Source: an uncultured Flavobacteriales bacterium (GTDB lineage: Bacteria > Bacteroidota > Bacteroidia > Palsa-965). From it: a stretch of DNA of 16,540 bases. Location of the stretch: the NCBI GenBank assembly GCA_946478675.1, contig CAMLEF010000064.1, positions 1-16,540 on the forward strand. The letters are read 5' to 3'. Below the pieces are notes generated by a model. It did not search any database. It worked only from the letters and a program-made list of their open reading frames with translations, and was not told the origin of the DNA. This document shows positions 1 through 6,385 of this stretch, one piece after another. A program made the translations under genes and the position numbers. Positions within the stretch are counted from its first letter, which is position 1, and the number at the start of each line of letters is the position of its first letter.

Positions 1-85
1 GAAATGGTGGAACTGGTCCGACGAGCAGCTGCGCAACAAGCTGGAGCTGTTCCGTAATCCCGGCGCGTTTATCCAAACCCGATGA
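1..85 (+). CDS. C-terminal end of a hexapeptide acyltransferase (partial)
   Basis: Only the last 27 codons are visible, read from base 2 and ending in TGA at 83-85. The peptide begins KWWNWSDEQL and ends NPGAFIQTR. A WW-x-W pattern followed by a short helix and a terminal phenylalanine is the usual tail of CatB/Vat-like (xenobiotic acyltransferase) left-handed beta-helix O-acetyltransferases, which acetylate sugars or antibiotics. This identification rests on a short segment, and the catalytic histidine and hexapeptide repeats lie outside the window. The stop overlaps the next start as ATGA, so the two genes are probably translationally coupled. Together with the next gene this may be a cell-surface glycan locus (inference). 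Confidence 0.6.
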   Translation, partial: KWWNWSDEQLRNKLELFRNPGAFIQTR

Positions 86-1875
86 AAAAAGGTAATACGG
101 CTGCTGCTGCAACCGAAACACCGCGCTGGCTGAGCGGCTGGCGGCCGTATGCGATCATCACGGTGCTGCTGTTTTTGCTCTACGGTCGCACCATCGGCTA
201 CGATTTCACCAATCTCGATGATACTTCGCTGATCCGCGACAACCAGGAATTCCTCGGCAGCGACGGCAGCATTTCGAAGGCGTTCGGTCAAAATGTTTTT
301 GCCATGCTGCGCAACAGCGGCGACACGTATTACCGCCCGCTGCTGATGGTGTCGCTGATTATCGATTACAGTATCGGCGGCGATTCACCGGCCATTTATC
401 ACCTCACGAATTTGCTGCTGCACATCCTCGCGTGCTGCCTGCTGTTCTACCTGCTGCGTCTCTTCTCGTACATGCCGCTCAAAGCATTTTTGTTTACGGC
501 GATTTTCGCTGTGCATCCCGTCTTTACGCAGGCGGTTGCGTGGGTGCCCGGGCGCAACGATTCGCTGCTGGCGGTGTTCGTGCTGCTGTCGTTCATCTTT
601 TTGCTGCCTTGGCTGAAAGAGCGCAAGGTGAAACAACTGGTCTTTCATTTCCTGTTTTTTCTCGCCGCTTTATTCACGAAAGAAACCACGCTCTTCGTTG
701 CGATCCTTTTCTTTTTTTACCTGTTGATCGAACGGAAACGCACGCAGGAAAAAATCATCCCGATGATGGCGCCGCTGCTGGCGGGATGGATCGTGCTCAT
801 CGGCGTATTCCTGCTTTCACGAAGTGCGGCGATGGAAAAACAACCGCATGTGCCGTTCGGCGAAGTGGCGATGCAGATCATCAAAAGCTCGCCGCAGATC
901 GTGCCGTATACCGGGAAGCTGCTGCTGCCGTTCGGGCTTTCCGTTTTCCCGGTGGGCGAAGACATCACTTTCGTATGGGGCATCATCTGCGTGCTGGCGA
1001 TCGCGGTGCTGTTCTTTTTTTCGCGCGATAAAAAAACGCTGCTGGTGCTCTGGGGAATTGCCTGGTTCGTGATCCTGCTGCTGCCGACTTTGATACGAAC
1101 CAATCCCGATCGCGAGCAGATCTTCTTCGAACATCGTTTGTACGTGCCGGCCATCGGGTTGATGATCGCGCTGGTGGAATTGTCGGCGGCAATCACGATA
1201 AAGACGAATAAAAGCCGCTCGTGGATTTCGTTTACACTGATCGGTGTTTACGCGATTGCAGCCTTCATTCGTTCCGACAGCTTTAAAGACGAAGGCGCAT
1301 TCTGGATGTCGGCCGTTTCGGATTCGCCGCATTCGTCGTATGCGTGGGAAGGCGTCGGTACGTATCATTACGTGAGCGGCGACATCGTTACGGCGCAAAA
1401 GGAATTCGAAGAAGCGATCCGTCTCGATCCGAATGCGACGATGGCGCTGAATAATCTCGGGAAGATCTATCTCGATAAAGGAATGAACGAGCAGGCAAGA
1501 GTGTTGTTGCGTCACGCGATGGAGGTGCGGCCCAGCGATAAAGTCTGCGACCTGCTTGGTGAAGCGTTGTTCGCGCTCGACAGTCTTCCGCAGGCAGAGA
1601 TCGTTTTGAAAAAAGGACTGGAGCTGAATCCGGAGTATACCGATGCGATGAATGACCTCGCGGTCGTGTATGCGCGCAACGGCAACTACAACGAAGCGAT
1701 GGCGCTCTGGAAGCGGGTAGAGGAGAAGGAGCCCGAACGTTCCGCTGCTACGATCAATATTTATAAAGTGTTGTTGATGCAGCAGAAATACGACGAAGCG
1801 GAAACGTATCGCGAGCTGCTGCTGAAGAAAGGTGTGAACGTTCCGCCGATCGTGCGCGATTCGACCGCGAAATAA
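82..1875 (+). CDS. TMTC-like multipass membrane protein with C-terminal TPR repeats
   Basis: This 597-residue protein has roughly ten hydrophobic segments between residues 22 and 398, followed by a soluble region with about four TPR repeats (about 420-587; for example WEGVGTYHYVSGD and MALNNLGKIYLDKG). The membrane part carries hallmarks of the TMTC/DUF1736 group of GT-C-fold proteins: an acidic pair NLDD (residues 44-47) in the first external loop, YYRPL (83-87), HLTNLLLH (107-114), HPVFTQAVAWVPGR (145-158) and EHRLYVPAIG (350-359). Animal TMTC proteins are O-mannosyltransferases. Bacterial relatives are mostly uncharacterised, so glycosyl transfer from a lipid-linked sugar onto an exported acceptor is inference. 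The start overlaps the stop of the upstream acyltransferase gene (ATGA). No convincing terminator follows, only T-rich sequence at 1876-1912. Confidence 0.8.
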   Translation: MKKGNTAAAATETPRWLSGWRPYAIITVLLFLLYGRTIGYDFTNLDDTSLIRDNQEFLGSDGSISKAFGQNVFAMLRNSGDTYYRPLLMVSLIIDYSIGGDSPAIYHLTNLLLHILACCLLFYLLRLFSYMPLKAFLFTAIFAVHPVFTQAVAWVPGRNDSLLAVFVLLSFIFLLPWLKERKVKQLVFHFLFFLAALFTKETTLFVAILFFFYLLIERKRTQEKIIPMMAPLLAGWIVLIGVFLLSRSAAMEKQPHVPFGEVAMQIIKSSPQIVPYTGKLLLPFGLSVFPVGEDITFVWGIICVLAIAVLFFFSRDKKTLLVLWGIAWFVILLLPTLIRTNPDREQIFFEHRLYVPAIGLMIALVELSAAITIKTNKSRSWISFTLIGVYAIAAFIRSDSFKDEGAFWMSAVSDSPHSSYAWEGVGTYHYVSGDIVTAQKEFEEAIRLDPNATMALNNLGKIYLDKGMNEQARVLLRHAMEVRPSDKVCDLLGEALFALDSLPQAEIVLKKGLELNPEYTDAMNDLAVVYARNGNYNEAMALWKRVEEKEPERSAATINIYKVLLMQQKYDEAETYRELLLKKGVNVPPIVRDSTAK

Positions 1876-1941
1876 TTTTTCTGAAAATTTTATTGAACTT
1901 TTTTTTCGGACAGCTGTACAGGTTCTCAAATCGCAGAACTT

Positions 1942-2760
1942 ATGCGCCGTCTTTATCTCCTGTTGCTTTTTCTTCCCCTGATGTTTTCGCTGCAGCAGTG
2001 TGTGCACCGGAAGAAAGCAACGCCGCCCCCGGTTGTTTGCAAAGACACCACCACGAAAGTTATTCCCGGCTGGACGAAAACGTATGCCGTTGCCGCTGAT
2101 GTGATTCTCTACGTCATGCCGGATGCGTGGGTGATCGAATTGCAGGGGACGGATGAAGCGCCTACACAGGACGGCGCCCGCAATAAAATGCAATTTCATG
2201 CCGATGCGTTCGTGCGTTCGCTGAAAGAGCTCGGCGTGAAAGAGGAAGACATCACCGTTTCCACCGTAAGCCAGGAGCGCATCACCGACTGGCGCGAAGA
2301 TGAAAAAGGAAGAACGACGTACACGACTGTTGCGTATTCCGTGACGAAGAGCGTGCTCGTGCGCTACACCGATGTTCATTTGTATTCGCAGATCATTTCG
2401 AAAGGTTCGGAGCATCGCTTCGATCGCGTGACGCAGAATTATTGCACGGTGGGTGACGAGCAGGCGGTGTATGCCGAGCTGTATCGCCAGGGAATGGAAG
2501 TGGCGATCGACAAACAAACGCAGCAGGCGCAATTTTACAAGGCGGCAGTCGTTCCCGGCAGCGGCGTTCCGAAAGAAAAATATTCCGTCGCCACGCCAAC
2601 GCCCGGCGTGTACGTTCCTCCCGGTTCGCAATCGATGGTCTCCGGTTACGATCGCGTGATCGGTGGCGAATACGGAACCGGCGCCGTACGCTACACGTTG
2701 CATCTCGACTACAGCTTTACGCTCCAGAAAAAAGCACAGGTTATTCACACCGTTCAATAA
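1942..2760 (+). CDS. exported SIMPL-domain protein (first of a tandem pair)
   Basis: This 272-residue protein starts with a strongly hydrophobic signal (MRRLYLLLLFLPLMFSLQQC). The cysteine at residue 20 could be lipidated, but glutamine at -1 is not a normal lipobox residue, so cleavage type is open. Residues about 50-262 follow the SIMPL (DUF541) plan: an early strand, a helix ending LKELGVKEEDITVST (so-called G-x-xxxDI region), a YSVTKSVLVRYTDV strand, the helix and strand around IISKGSEHRFDRV, a long helix with many Q/A residues, and a closing strand VRYTLHLDYSFTL. SIMPL proteins are periplasmic or outer-membrane proteins of poorly known function; some assemble into oligomeric rings. The next gene follows after 9 nt and encodes another SIMPL-type protein, so they probably form one transcription unit. 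No clear TAnnTTTG promoter was seen in 1876-1941. Confidence 0.7.
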   Translation: MRRLYLLLLFLPLMFSLQQCVHRKKATPPPVVCKDTTTKVIPGWTKTYAVAADVILYVMPDAWVIELQGTDEAPTQDGARNKMQFHADAFVRSLKELGVKEEDITVSTVSQERITDWREDEKGRTTYTTVAYSVTKSVLVRYTDVHLYSQIISKGSEHRFDRVTQNYCTVGDEQAVYAELYRQGMEVAIDKQTQQAQFYKAAVVPGSGVPKEKYSVATPTPGVYVPPGSQSMVSGYDRVIGGEYGTGAVRYTLHLDYSFTLQKKAQVIHTVQ

Positions 2761-2769
2761 ATCAAAAAC

Positions 2770-3915
2770 ATGAAACCAATTTTCCTCTCGGCGATCAGTC
2801 TGCTGGTCGCAGGCACTCTTACTGCACAAATGGGCAGCATCACGTCGATGCCTGCCGTTTCCACCAGCGTCAACTTCAGCGGACTTGGAAACTTCAACAG
2901 CGTCAACGCGATCGCCAACGGATCGACGACTACGCTGACGGCAACCGGCGGCACTACGTATGCGTGGACACAAGGCGGCAGCACGCACGAGTATTACAAT
3001 CCGTACACGGGCAAATACGAAAGCTCGCCGACCACCGACGGCAACACGCAGGCGAATGCGCCGCTTCCTTACGACAACAGCGTGATCTTCGATGCGGATG
3101 TGATGATCAACGTGAAAGCTTCGAGCTATACGGCGATCTTCAGCGTTACCGATTACGGAACAACGGTGCTGTCGGCGGATTCGGCCATGAGCGCGCGCCT
3201 TCGCCTATTCACGAACGGTTTGAAAAAAGACAGCGTGAAAGAAGCCGACATCCAGGTGGATTTTATCACGATGCAACCGGTGTTCGATTCGCGCCCGGAA
3301 AATAAAACTTACACCGCGCTCGGCACGGAGAAGCCGATCGGTTACAAGATCCGCAAGAACGTGCACGTGATGTTCTACGATCACCGCAAGCTCGACCACA
3401 TCATCACCGATGCCGCGCAGGCGGAGATCTATGATCTTGTGAAAGTGGATTACAATGTCAACAACATCGAAGCGGCTTACGATACGCTGCGTAAAGTGGC
3501 GGCCGGTGTGATCGAGATGAAGCGCAAAACGTATCTCAACCTCGGCTTCACGACGACGGTGATGACGCTGGCTGAAGGTTACGACAGCAAATATCCCGAA
3601 GAGCGTTACGAAGCGTACACGACTTACGTGCAGGAGATCAGCGCGCAAAGCGGAGCGCCTTCGCAGCACGTCAAAGCCACGTCACCCGGGCAGGAGCAGA
3701 CGATCTTCTACAACAAGCTTCCGTATAAGCAATTCGACAAAGTGCTGAATGCGGATATCGCAGAGCCCGGCGTGCAGTTCTTCTACAAGCTTCGCGTCAA
3801 ATGCCGGATGGAGCCGGTGAAAACAGAAGCACCTGCCAGCGCTCCCGTGAAACCCGCCGCAGGAACCTACAAGCCCGCCTCGCAGCAAGGAACGCAGCCC
3901 GCGCGCAAACCGTAA
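2770..3915 (+). CDS. exported SIMPL-like protein with Gly/Ser/Thr-rich N-terminus (second of pair)
   Basis: The 381-residue product has a signal peptide (MKPIFLSAISLLVAGTLTAQ, likely cleaved after residue 19). Residues about 20-100 are rich in Ser, Thr, Asn and Gly and are probably flexible. From about 115 to 350 the order of segments matches a divergent SIMPL domain: VSSYTAIFSV-like strand (seen as SSYTAIFSVTDYG), a helix leading to KDSVKEADIQVDF, then GYKIRKNVHVMFYDHRKLDHII, and a final strand FFYKLRVKCRM. The last 30 residues are Pro/Ala/Lys rich. It lies 9 nt downstream of another SIMPL-type gene and probably acts with it in the cell envelope (inference). The TAA stop is directly followed by the left arm of a heptamer inverted repeat. 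Identification as SIMPL is by pattern and is less certain than for its neighbour. Confidence 0.62.
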   Translation: MKPIFLSAISLLVAGTLTAQMGSITSMPAVSTSVNFSGLGNFNSVNAIANGSTTTLTATGGTTYAWTQGGSTHEYYNPYTGKYESSPTTDGNTQANAPLPYDNSVIFDADVMINVKASSYTAIFSVTDYGTTVLSADSAMSARLRLFTNGLKKDSVKEADIQVDFITMQPVFDSRPENKTYTALGTEKPIGYKIRKNVHVMFYDHRKLDHIITDAAQAEIYDLVKVDYNVNNIEAAYDTLRKVAAGVIEMKRKTYLNLGFTTTVMTLAEGYDSKYPEERYEAYTTYVQEISAQSGAPSQHVKATSPGQEQTIFYNKLPYKQFDKVLNADIAEPGVQFFYKLRVKCRMEPVKTEAPASAPVKPAAGTYKPASQQGTQPARKP

Positions 3916-4094
3916 ATAGTATTGAGTTCGGAGTCAGGAGCTCGGAGTTGGTATTGAGTATTGAGTCGTGAGTATTGAGACTGGATTTTCTCAATACTCA
4001 TGACTCAATACTCAATACATTTTCATCGGACGTCGTTCTTCGATCAGGCAAAACTCCTGGCTCCAAACTCCAAACTCCGAACCCAAAACTATTT
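3914..4094. repeat. nested inverted repeat of 7-nt units between convergent genes
   Basis: Two pairs of inverted arms are nested. The outer arms are 3914-3947 and 4061-4094; compared after reverse-complementing they agree at 28 of 34 positions. Both begin AAATAG at a stop codon: the TAA of the SIMPL gene on the left and the TAG of the crotonase gene on the right. The arms are made of 7-nt steps such as AGTATTG, AGTTCGG, AGTCAGG, AGCTCGG. Inside lies a near-perfect 30-bp hairpin (3951-3980 with 3989-4018). The bases between inner and right outer arm (4019-4048) show no repeat. Likely roles are a bidirectional terminator or a copy of a dispersed repeat family; both are inference. Confidence 0.9.
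3951..4018. terminator. 30-bp hairpin of AGTATTG heptamers, possible bidirectional terminator
   Basis: Bases 3951-3980 pair with 3989-4018 over 30 positions with a single G-T wobble, leaving an 8-nt loop (CTGGATTT). The stem is a run of 7-nt units (AGTATTG, AGTCGTG, AGTATTG). It lies between two genes that converge on it, as expected for a terminator acting on both strands, but it lacks a long T tract after the stem, so an intrinsic terminator of the textbook type is not assured. Confidence 0.6.
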
Positions 4095-4844
4095 GCCTTT
4101 GAATTTGTTGATGGCGTTGATCGTGAACTCGGAGAGCACGAGTCGTCCGCTGATCTGGGCGCGTTCGAAGAGGAGCTTGTCCCAATGATCGGTGCCGGCC
4201 CAGGCGACTTTTTTCAATTCTTCCATCGCTTCGGGATTGCTGCCGGCGAGTTTTTGCGCCAGCGCGTCGACTGCGGCATCGAGCTCTGCAGTCGTTGCAT
4301 AAACATCGGCGTAGAGGCCGTGCTGCATCGCCCATTTCGCATCGCGCCATTCCGTTGCGTTGATGGCGAGGTTCGTGAATGCCGAGTTGCCGATCTTGCG
4401 TTCCACTGCGGGGCCAACCACGAACGGTCCGATACCGACGGCCAGCTCGGAAAGTTTTACGGAAGCCGCTTCGGAAGCCAGCGTGTAATCGGCTGCGGAA
4501 GCGAGTCCCACGCCACCGCCGACCGCTTTGCCCTGCACGCGCGCAATGACGAATTTCGGAGCGGTGCGCATCGCGTTAATGACGAGCGCGAAGCCGGAGA
4601 AAAAGCGATCGCCGGTTTCTTTGTCTTTGATGCTGATGAGCTCATCGAAAGAAGCGCCGGCGCAAAAGGCTTTTTCGCCTTCGCTGCGGAGCACGATTAC
4701 TTTCGCTTCCGGATTTTTTCCCATCGCCGTGATCTCTTCTGCGAGCTTGCGCAGGAGATGCCCGGGCATGGAGTTGCTTTGCGGGTGAAAAAATGTAACG
4801 GTGCCGATGCCGTTCGAGAGGCTGGTGGTGACGTGTCCTTCCAT
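4089..4844 (-). CDS. enoyl-CoA hydratase/isomerase (crotonase) family protein
   Basis: The 251-residue protein has the crotonase fold pattern: KVIVLRSEGEKAFCAGASFDEL (central part about 57-69, with the first oxyanion-hole segment), then GKAVGGGVGLASAADYTLAS (about 105-124, second oxyanion-hole glycine near 110), and SELAVGIGP (132-140). Compared with rat mitochondrial hydratase, the second catalytic glutamate is kept (Glu133) but the first, normally in GGG-x-E, is Gly113. Crotonases lacking that residue often do chemistry other than hydration, such as isomerisation, so the substrate and reaction are uncertain. The frame is open much further upstream (to 5231), but ATG at 4844 gives a normal family N-terminus and a normal length, with a possible TAnnTTTG box just upstream. 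The TAG stop lies within the right arm of the heptamer inverted repeat. Confidence 0.85.
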   Translation of the reverse strand: MEGHVTTSLSNGIGTVTFFHPQSNSMPGHLLRKLAEEITAMGKNPEAKVIVLRSEGEKAFCAGASFDELISIKDKETGDRFFSGFALVINAMRTAPKFVIARVQGKAVGGGVGLASAADYTLASEAASVKLSELAVGIGPFVVGPAVERKIGNSAFTNLAINATEWRDAKWAMQHGLYADVYATTAELDAAVDALAQKLAGSNPEAMEELKKVAWAGTDHWDKLLFERAQISGRLVLSEFTINAINKFKGK

Positions 4845-4863
4845 AGTGATGAGGTGATGGCGG

Positions 4864-4871
4864 CAAAAATA
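4864..4871 (-). promoter_or_regulatory. possible -7 promoter element of the crotonase gene
   Basis: On the minus strand the bases read TATTTTTG, matching the Bacteroidota TAnnTTTG -7 element, and end 19 nt before the ATG at 4844. No TTG/TTTG -33 box was found at the right distance, so this is a weak call. Confidence 0.38.
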
Positions 4872-5294
4872 GAAAAAAGCGCGGCGATGCTGCGGGTTGT
4901 CGCCAGTGATGAAGCATCCTGAAAAAATATGCCCCGGAATTTTTTTTGATCCGTGATCCATTGAGAGAACGGCAGTCTTCTTCCTGTGAGCGCACGTCAT
5001 CTGCGGCAGTGACTGAGGCAACGGGCGGATTTCAGCGGAATTTCGATCAAGTCTTTTTCCGGGCAGACGAAAGACGGATTTGTAACGGAGTTGCAGCAGA
5101 TCCCGTTTGCTCAAAAAGACAAGTTGTCCGGAAATTGTCCGCAAGCCATTTGTAACGAAGAGCAGCGCACACTGCGTAAGCGTTGTGTTAGAAATGCGGA
5201 TTTCCCGAGTGAACGGTTTTTTCCCGGACATTTTAAGTTGACATTCCGGTAAGACAGGAAACCCGATCGTTAACTTTTCCGTAAAACGAATTAG
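4872..5294. other. gene-free divergent region with short direct repeats
   Basis: This region separates the divergent crotonase and siaB genes. It is open in the crotonase frame, but the translation resembles no family I know. It holds two copies of ATTTGTAACG (5078-5087 and 5148-5157, starts 70 nt apart), a small inverted repeat GACAA-G-TTGTC (5118-5128), and TTGTCCG twice (5124-5130 and 5135-5141, starts 11 nt apart). These could be operator sites for the siaB promoter, but nothing in the window shows which protein would bind. No RNA gene or small ORF with a convincing start was seen. Confidence 0.4.
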
Positions 5295-5302
5295 TACATT
5301 TG
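5275..5302 (+). promoter_or_regulatory. promoter of siaB-siaC
   Basis: TACATTTG at 5295-5302 is an exact TAnnTTTG -7 element and lies 20 nt before the siaB ATG. A TTTT at 5275-5278 stands where the -33 TTTG box is expected, an imperfect match. This would give a very short leader. Confidence 0.6.
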
Positions 5303-5322
5303 ACCTGTATCCCCCTGCGCCT

Positions 5323-5862
5323 ATGTTGACCCAGACCGAAGTAAAAGACCTTTTGCTCGATCCGAAAACCGATTGGTTTTATCTCGGAGAAGTGGATGAA
5401 GATCTCATCAGCTCGTTCGTAGCACTTGTAGAAACCCGCCCGCATTTCCTCCTGCTGCCCCGTCCCGCGCGGCGCCGGCTGGTAAGCGCGATGGTGGAGT
5501 GCCTGCAGAATATTCAGAACAACACGCCGATCCTGACGGATCACCAGGCAGGCGCGGCGGTTTTCATGCAACGGTATTCGCTGCATGAGTATGGTGTAAT
5601 ATGCGGCAACCTGATGCAATCGAATGAAGTGCGGAAATTAAAAGAGAAGCTCGATTCGATTAATTCGGCGGATTCTGATGATCTTCGCGACATGTACATG
5701 AAGCAGATGGAACGTTCGCTGGTCGATGGCAGCCGCACCAATGCAGGTCTCGGTCTTTTCGAGATCGCACGTGCCGTCAATGGCCCGATCCGCTATCGTT
5801 TTATCCCGCTCGAGAATGGGTACACCTTTTTCAGTGTCGAACTTTTTCTCTCTTTGAATTAA
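5323..5862 (+). CDS. siaB: SiaB family protein kinase (DUF6272)
   Basis: The 179-residue soluble protein has the SiaB plan: WFYLGEVDEDLISSFV near the N-terminus (18-33), an N-box like VECLQNIQNN (58-67), YGVICGNLM (90-98), LKEKLDSIN (106-114), and a G-box like TNAGLGLFEIAR (139-150), ending in a strand with FFSVELFLSL. In Pseudomonas aeruginosa SiaB is an atypical kinase of the GHKL type that phosphorylates SiaC on a threonine; SiaA reverses this, and SiaC controls the diguanylate cyclase SiaD. The downstream siaC homologue begins 4 nt after the stop, so the pair is almost certainly co-transcribed and the proteins act together. Assignment is by motif memory; what the switch controls here is unknown because no siaA or siaD homologue is adjacent. 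Confidence 0.85.
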   Translation: MLTQTEVKDLLLDPKTDWFYLGEVDEDLISSFVALVETRPHFLLLPRPARRRLVSAMVECLQNIQNNTPILTDHQAGAAVFMQRYSLHEYGVICGNLMQSNEVRKLKEKLDSINSADSDDLRDMYMKQMERSLVDGSRTNAGLGLFEIARAVNGPIRYRFIPLENGYTFFSVELFLSLN

Positions 5863-5866
5863 TCAC

Positions 5867-6256
5867 ATGGAACCTTTGTTCATTGCGCATACCAGAATAA
5901 CCCCGCGCATTATTCTCGATGCAGACAAAGGCGAATTCAGCTTTACCGGTCGCTCCATTCCTGCCGATGCGACGGTCTTTTTTGCGCCTGCGGATAAATG
6001 GATCGAGCAATACTGCGCTCAATTCTCCGGTGACCTGATCGTGATCGACATCAAGCTCGATCATCTGAACACCGGTTCCGTCCGCGCCATCCTTTCGATG
6101 CTCACGCGTTTTCTCAAGCTGCGCGCAAACGGAAGAACGATCACCATCAACTGGCATTACGAAACAGACGACGAGGACATCCGTGATAAAGGCGAAGAAA
6201 TGTCGCTGATCCTCGACCACCCGTTCAACTACATTCCCTTTACGGATTTCTTTTAG
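5867..6256 (+). CDS. siaC: SiaC family regulatory phosphoprotein (DUF1987)
   Basis: The 129-residue protein matches the SiaC/DUF1987 family in length and pattern: TPRIILDADKGEFSFTGRSIPADA (central part about 12-35), FFAPADKWIEQY (38-49), then IVIDIKLDHLNTGSVRAILSML (58-79), and a closing INWHYETDDEDIRDKGEE segment. Thr69 within LNTGS lies where the phosphorylated threonine (about residue 68) of P. aeruginosa SiaC is found. In that system unphosphorylated SiaC binds and activates SiaD. Here siaC follows siaB by 4 nt, so it is the likely substrate of that kinase. The TAG stop falls at the edge of the TACGAAT inverted repeat; protein length is normal, so the repeat has not truncated the gene. 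Confidence 0.9.
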   Translation: MEPLFIAHTRITPRIILDADKGEFSFTGRSIPADATVFFAPADKWIEQYCAQFSGDLIVIDIKLDHLNTGSVRAILSMLTRFLKLRANGRTITINWHYETDDEDIRDKGEEMSLILDHPFNYIPFTDFF

Positions 6257-6385
6257 GGGGGGTACGAATTACGAATCATTACGAATATACGAATGAGGAC
6301 TGCGTAGATTTCTGCGCGTGTATCCGCAATCCGATTCAACACGGCATTCGCGGTATTCGTAATGATTCGTAATTCGTAACCCCTA
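6254..6385. repeat. inverted repeat of TACGAAT heptamers spanning two convergent stop codons
   Basis: The left arm 6263-6287 and right arm 6354-6378 are perfect reverse complements over 25 nt. The left arm and its flank hold TACGAAT four times (6263, 6270, 6280, 6288), while the right holds ATTCGTA three times (6355, 6365, 6372) plus a variant ATTCGCG at 6346. Outside the core the left reads TTAG-G6 and the right, reverse-complemented, reads TTTAGGGG, so the similarity includes both TAG stop codons (siaC at 6254-6256, anti-sigma gene at 6383-6385). The spacer of about 66 nt has no recognisable feature. Possible roles are a bidirectional terminator or a member of a dispersed repeat family. Confidence 0.9.

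Noticed and set aside
817..2988. Long open frame of 723 codons on the minus strand
   Set aside because: It runs antisense through parts of three genes with good family matches; the translation is Arg/His rich without domains, an effect of codon bias in this GC-rich DNA.
3914..4094. Insertion sequence or MITE
   Set aside because: Terminal inverted arms are present, but there is no target-site duplication that I can see, no transposase, and the arms are made of tandem heptamers, so a transposon origin is not supported.
3975..4922. Plus-strand frame of 315 codons
   Set aside because: Antisense shadow of the crotonase gene; starts inside the heptamer hairpin.
4845..5231. N-terminal extension of the crotonase gene
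   Set aside because: The frame is open, but the added 129 residues match no domain, the ATG at 4844 gives the family's usual start, and a possible -7 box lies directly before it.
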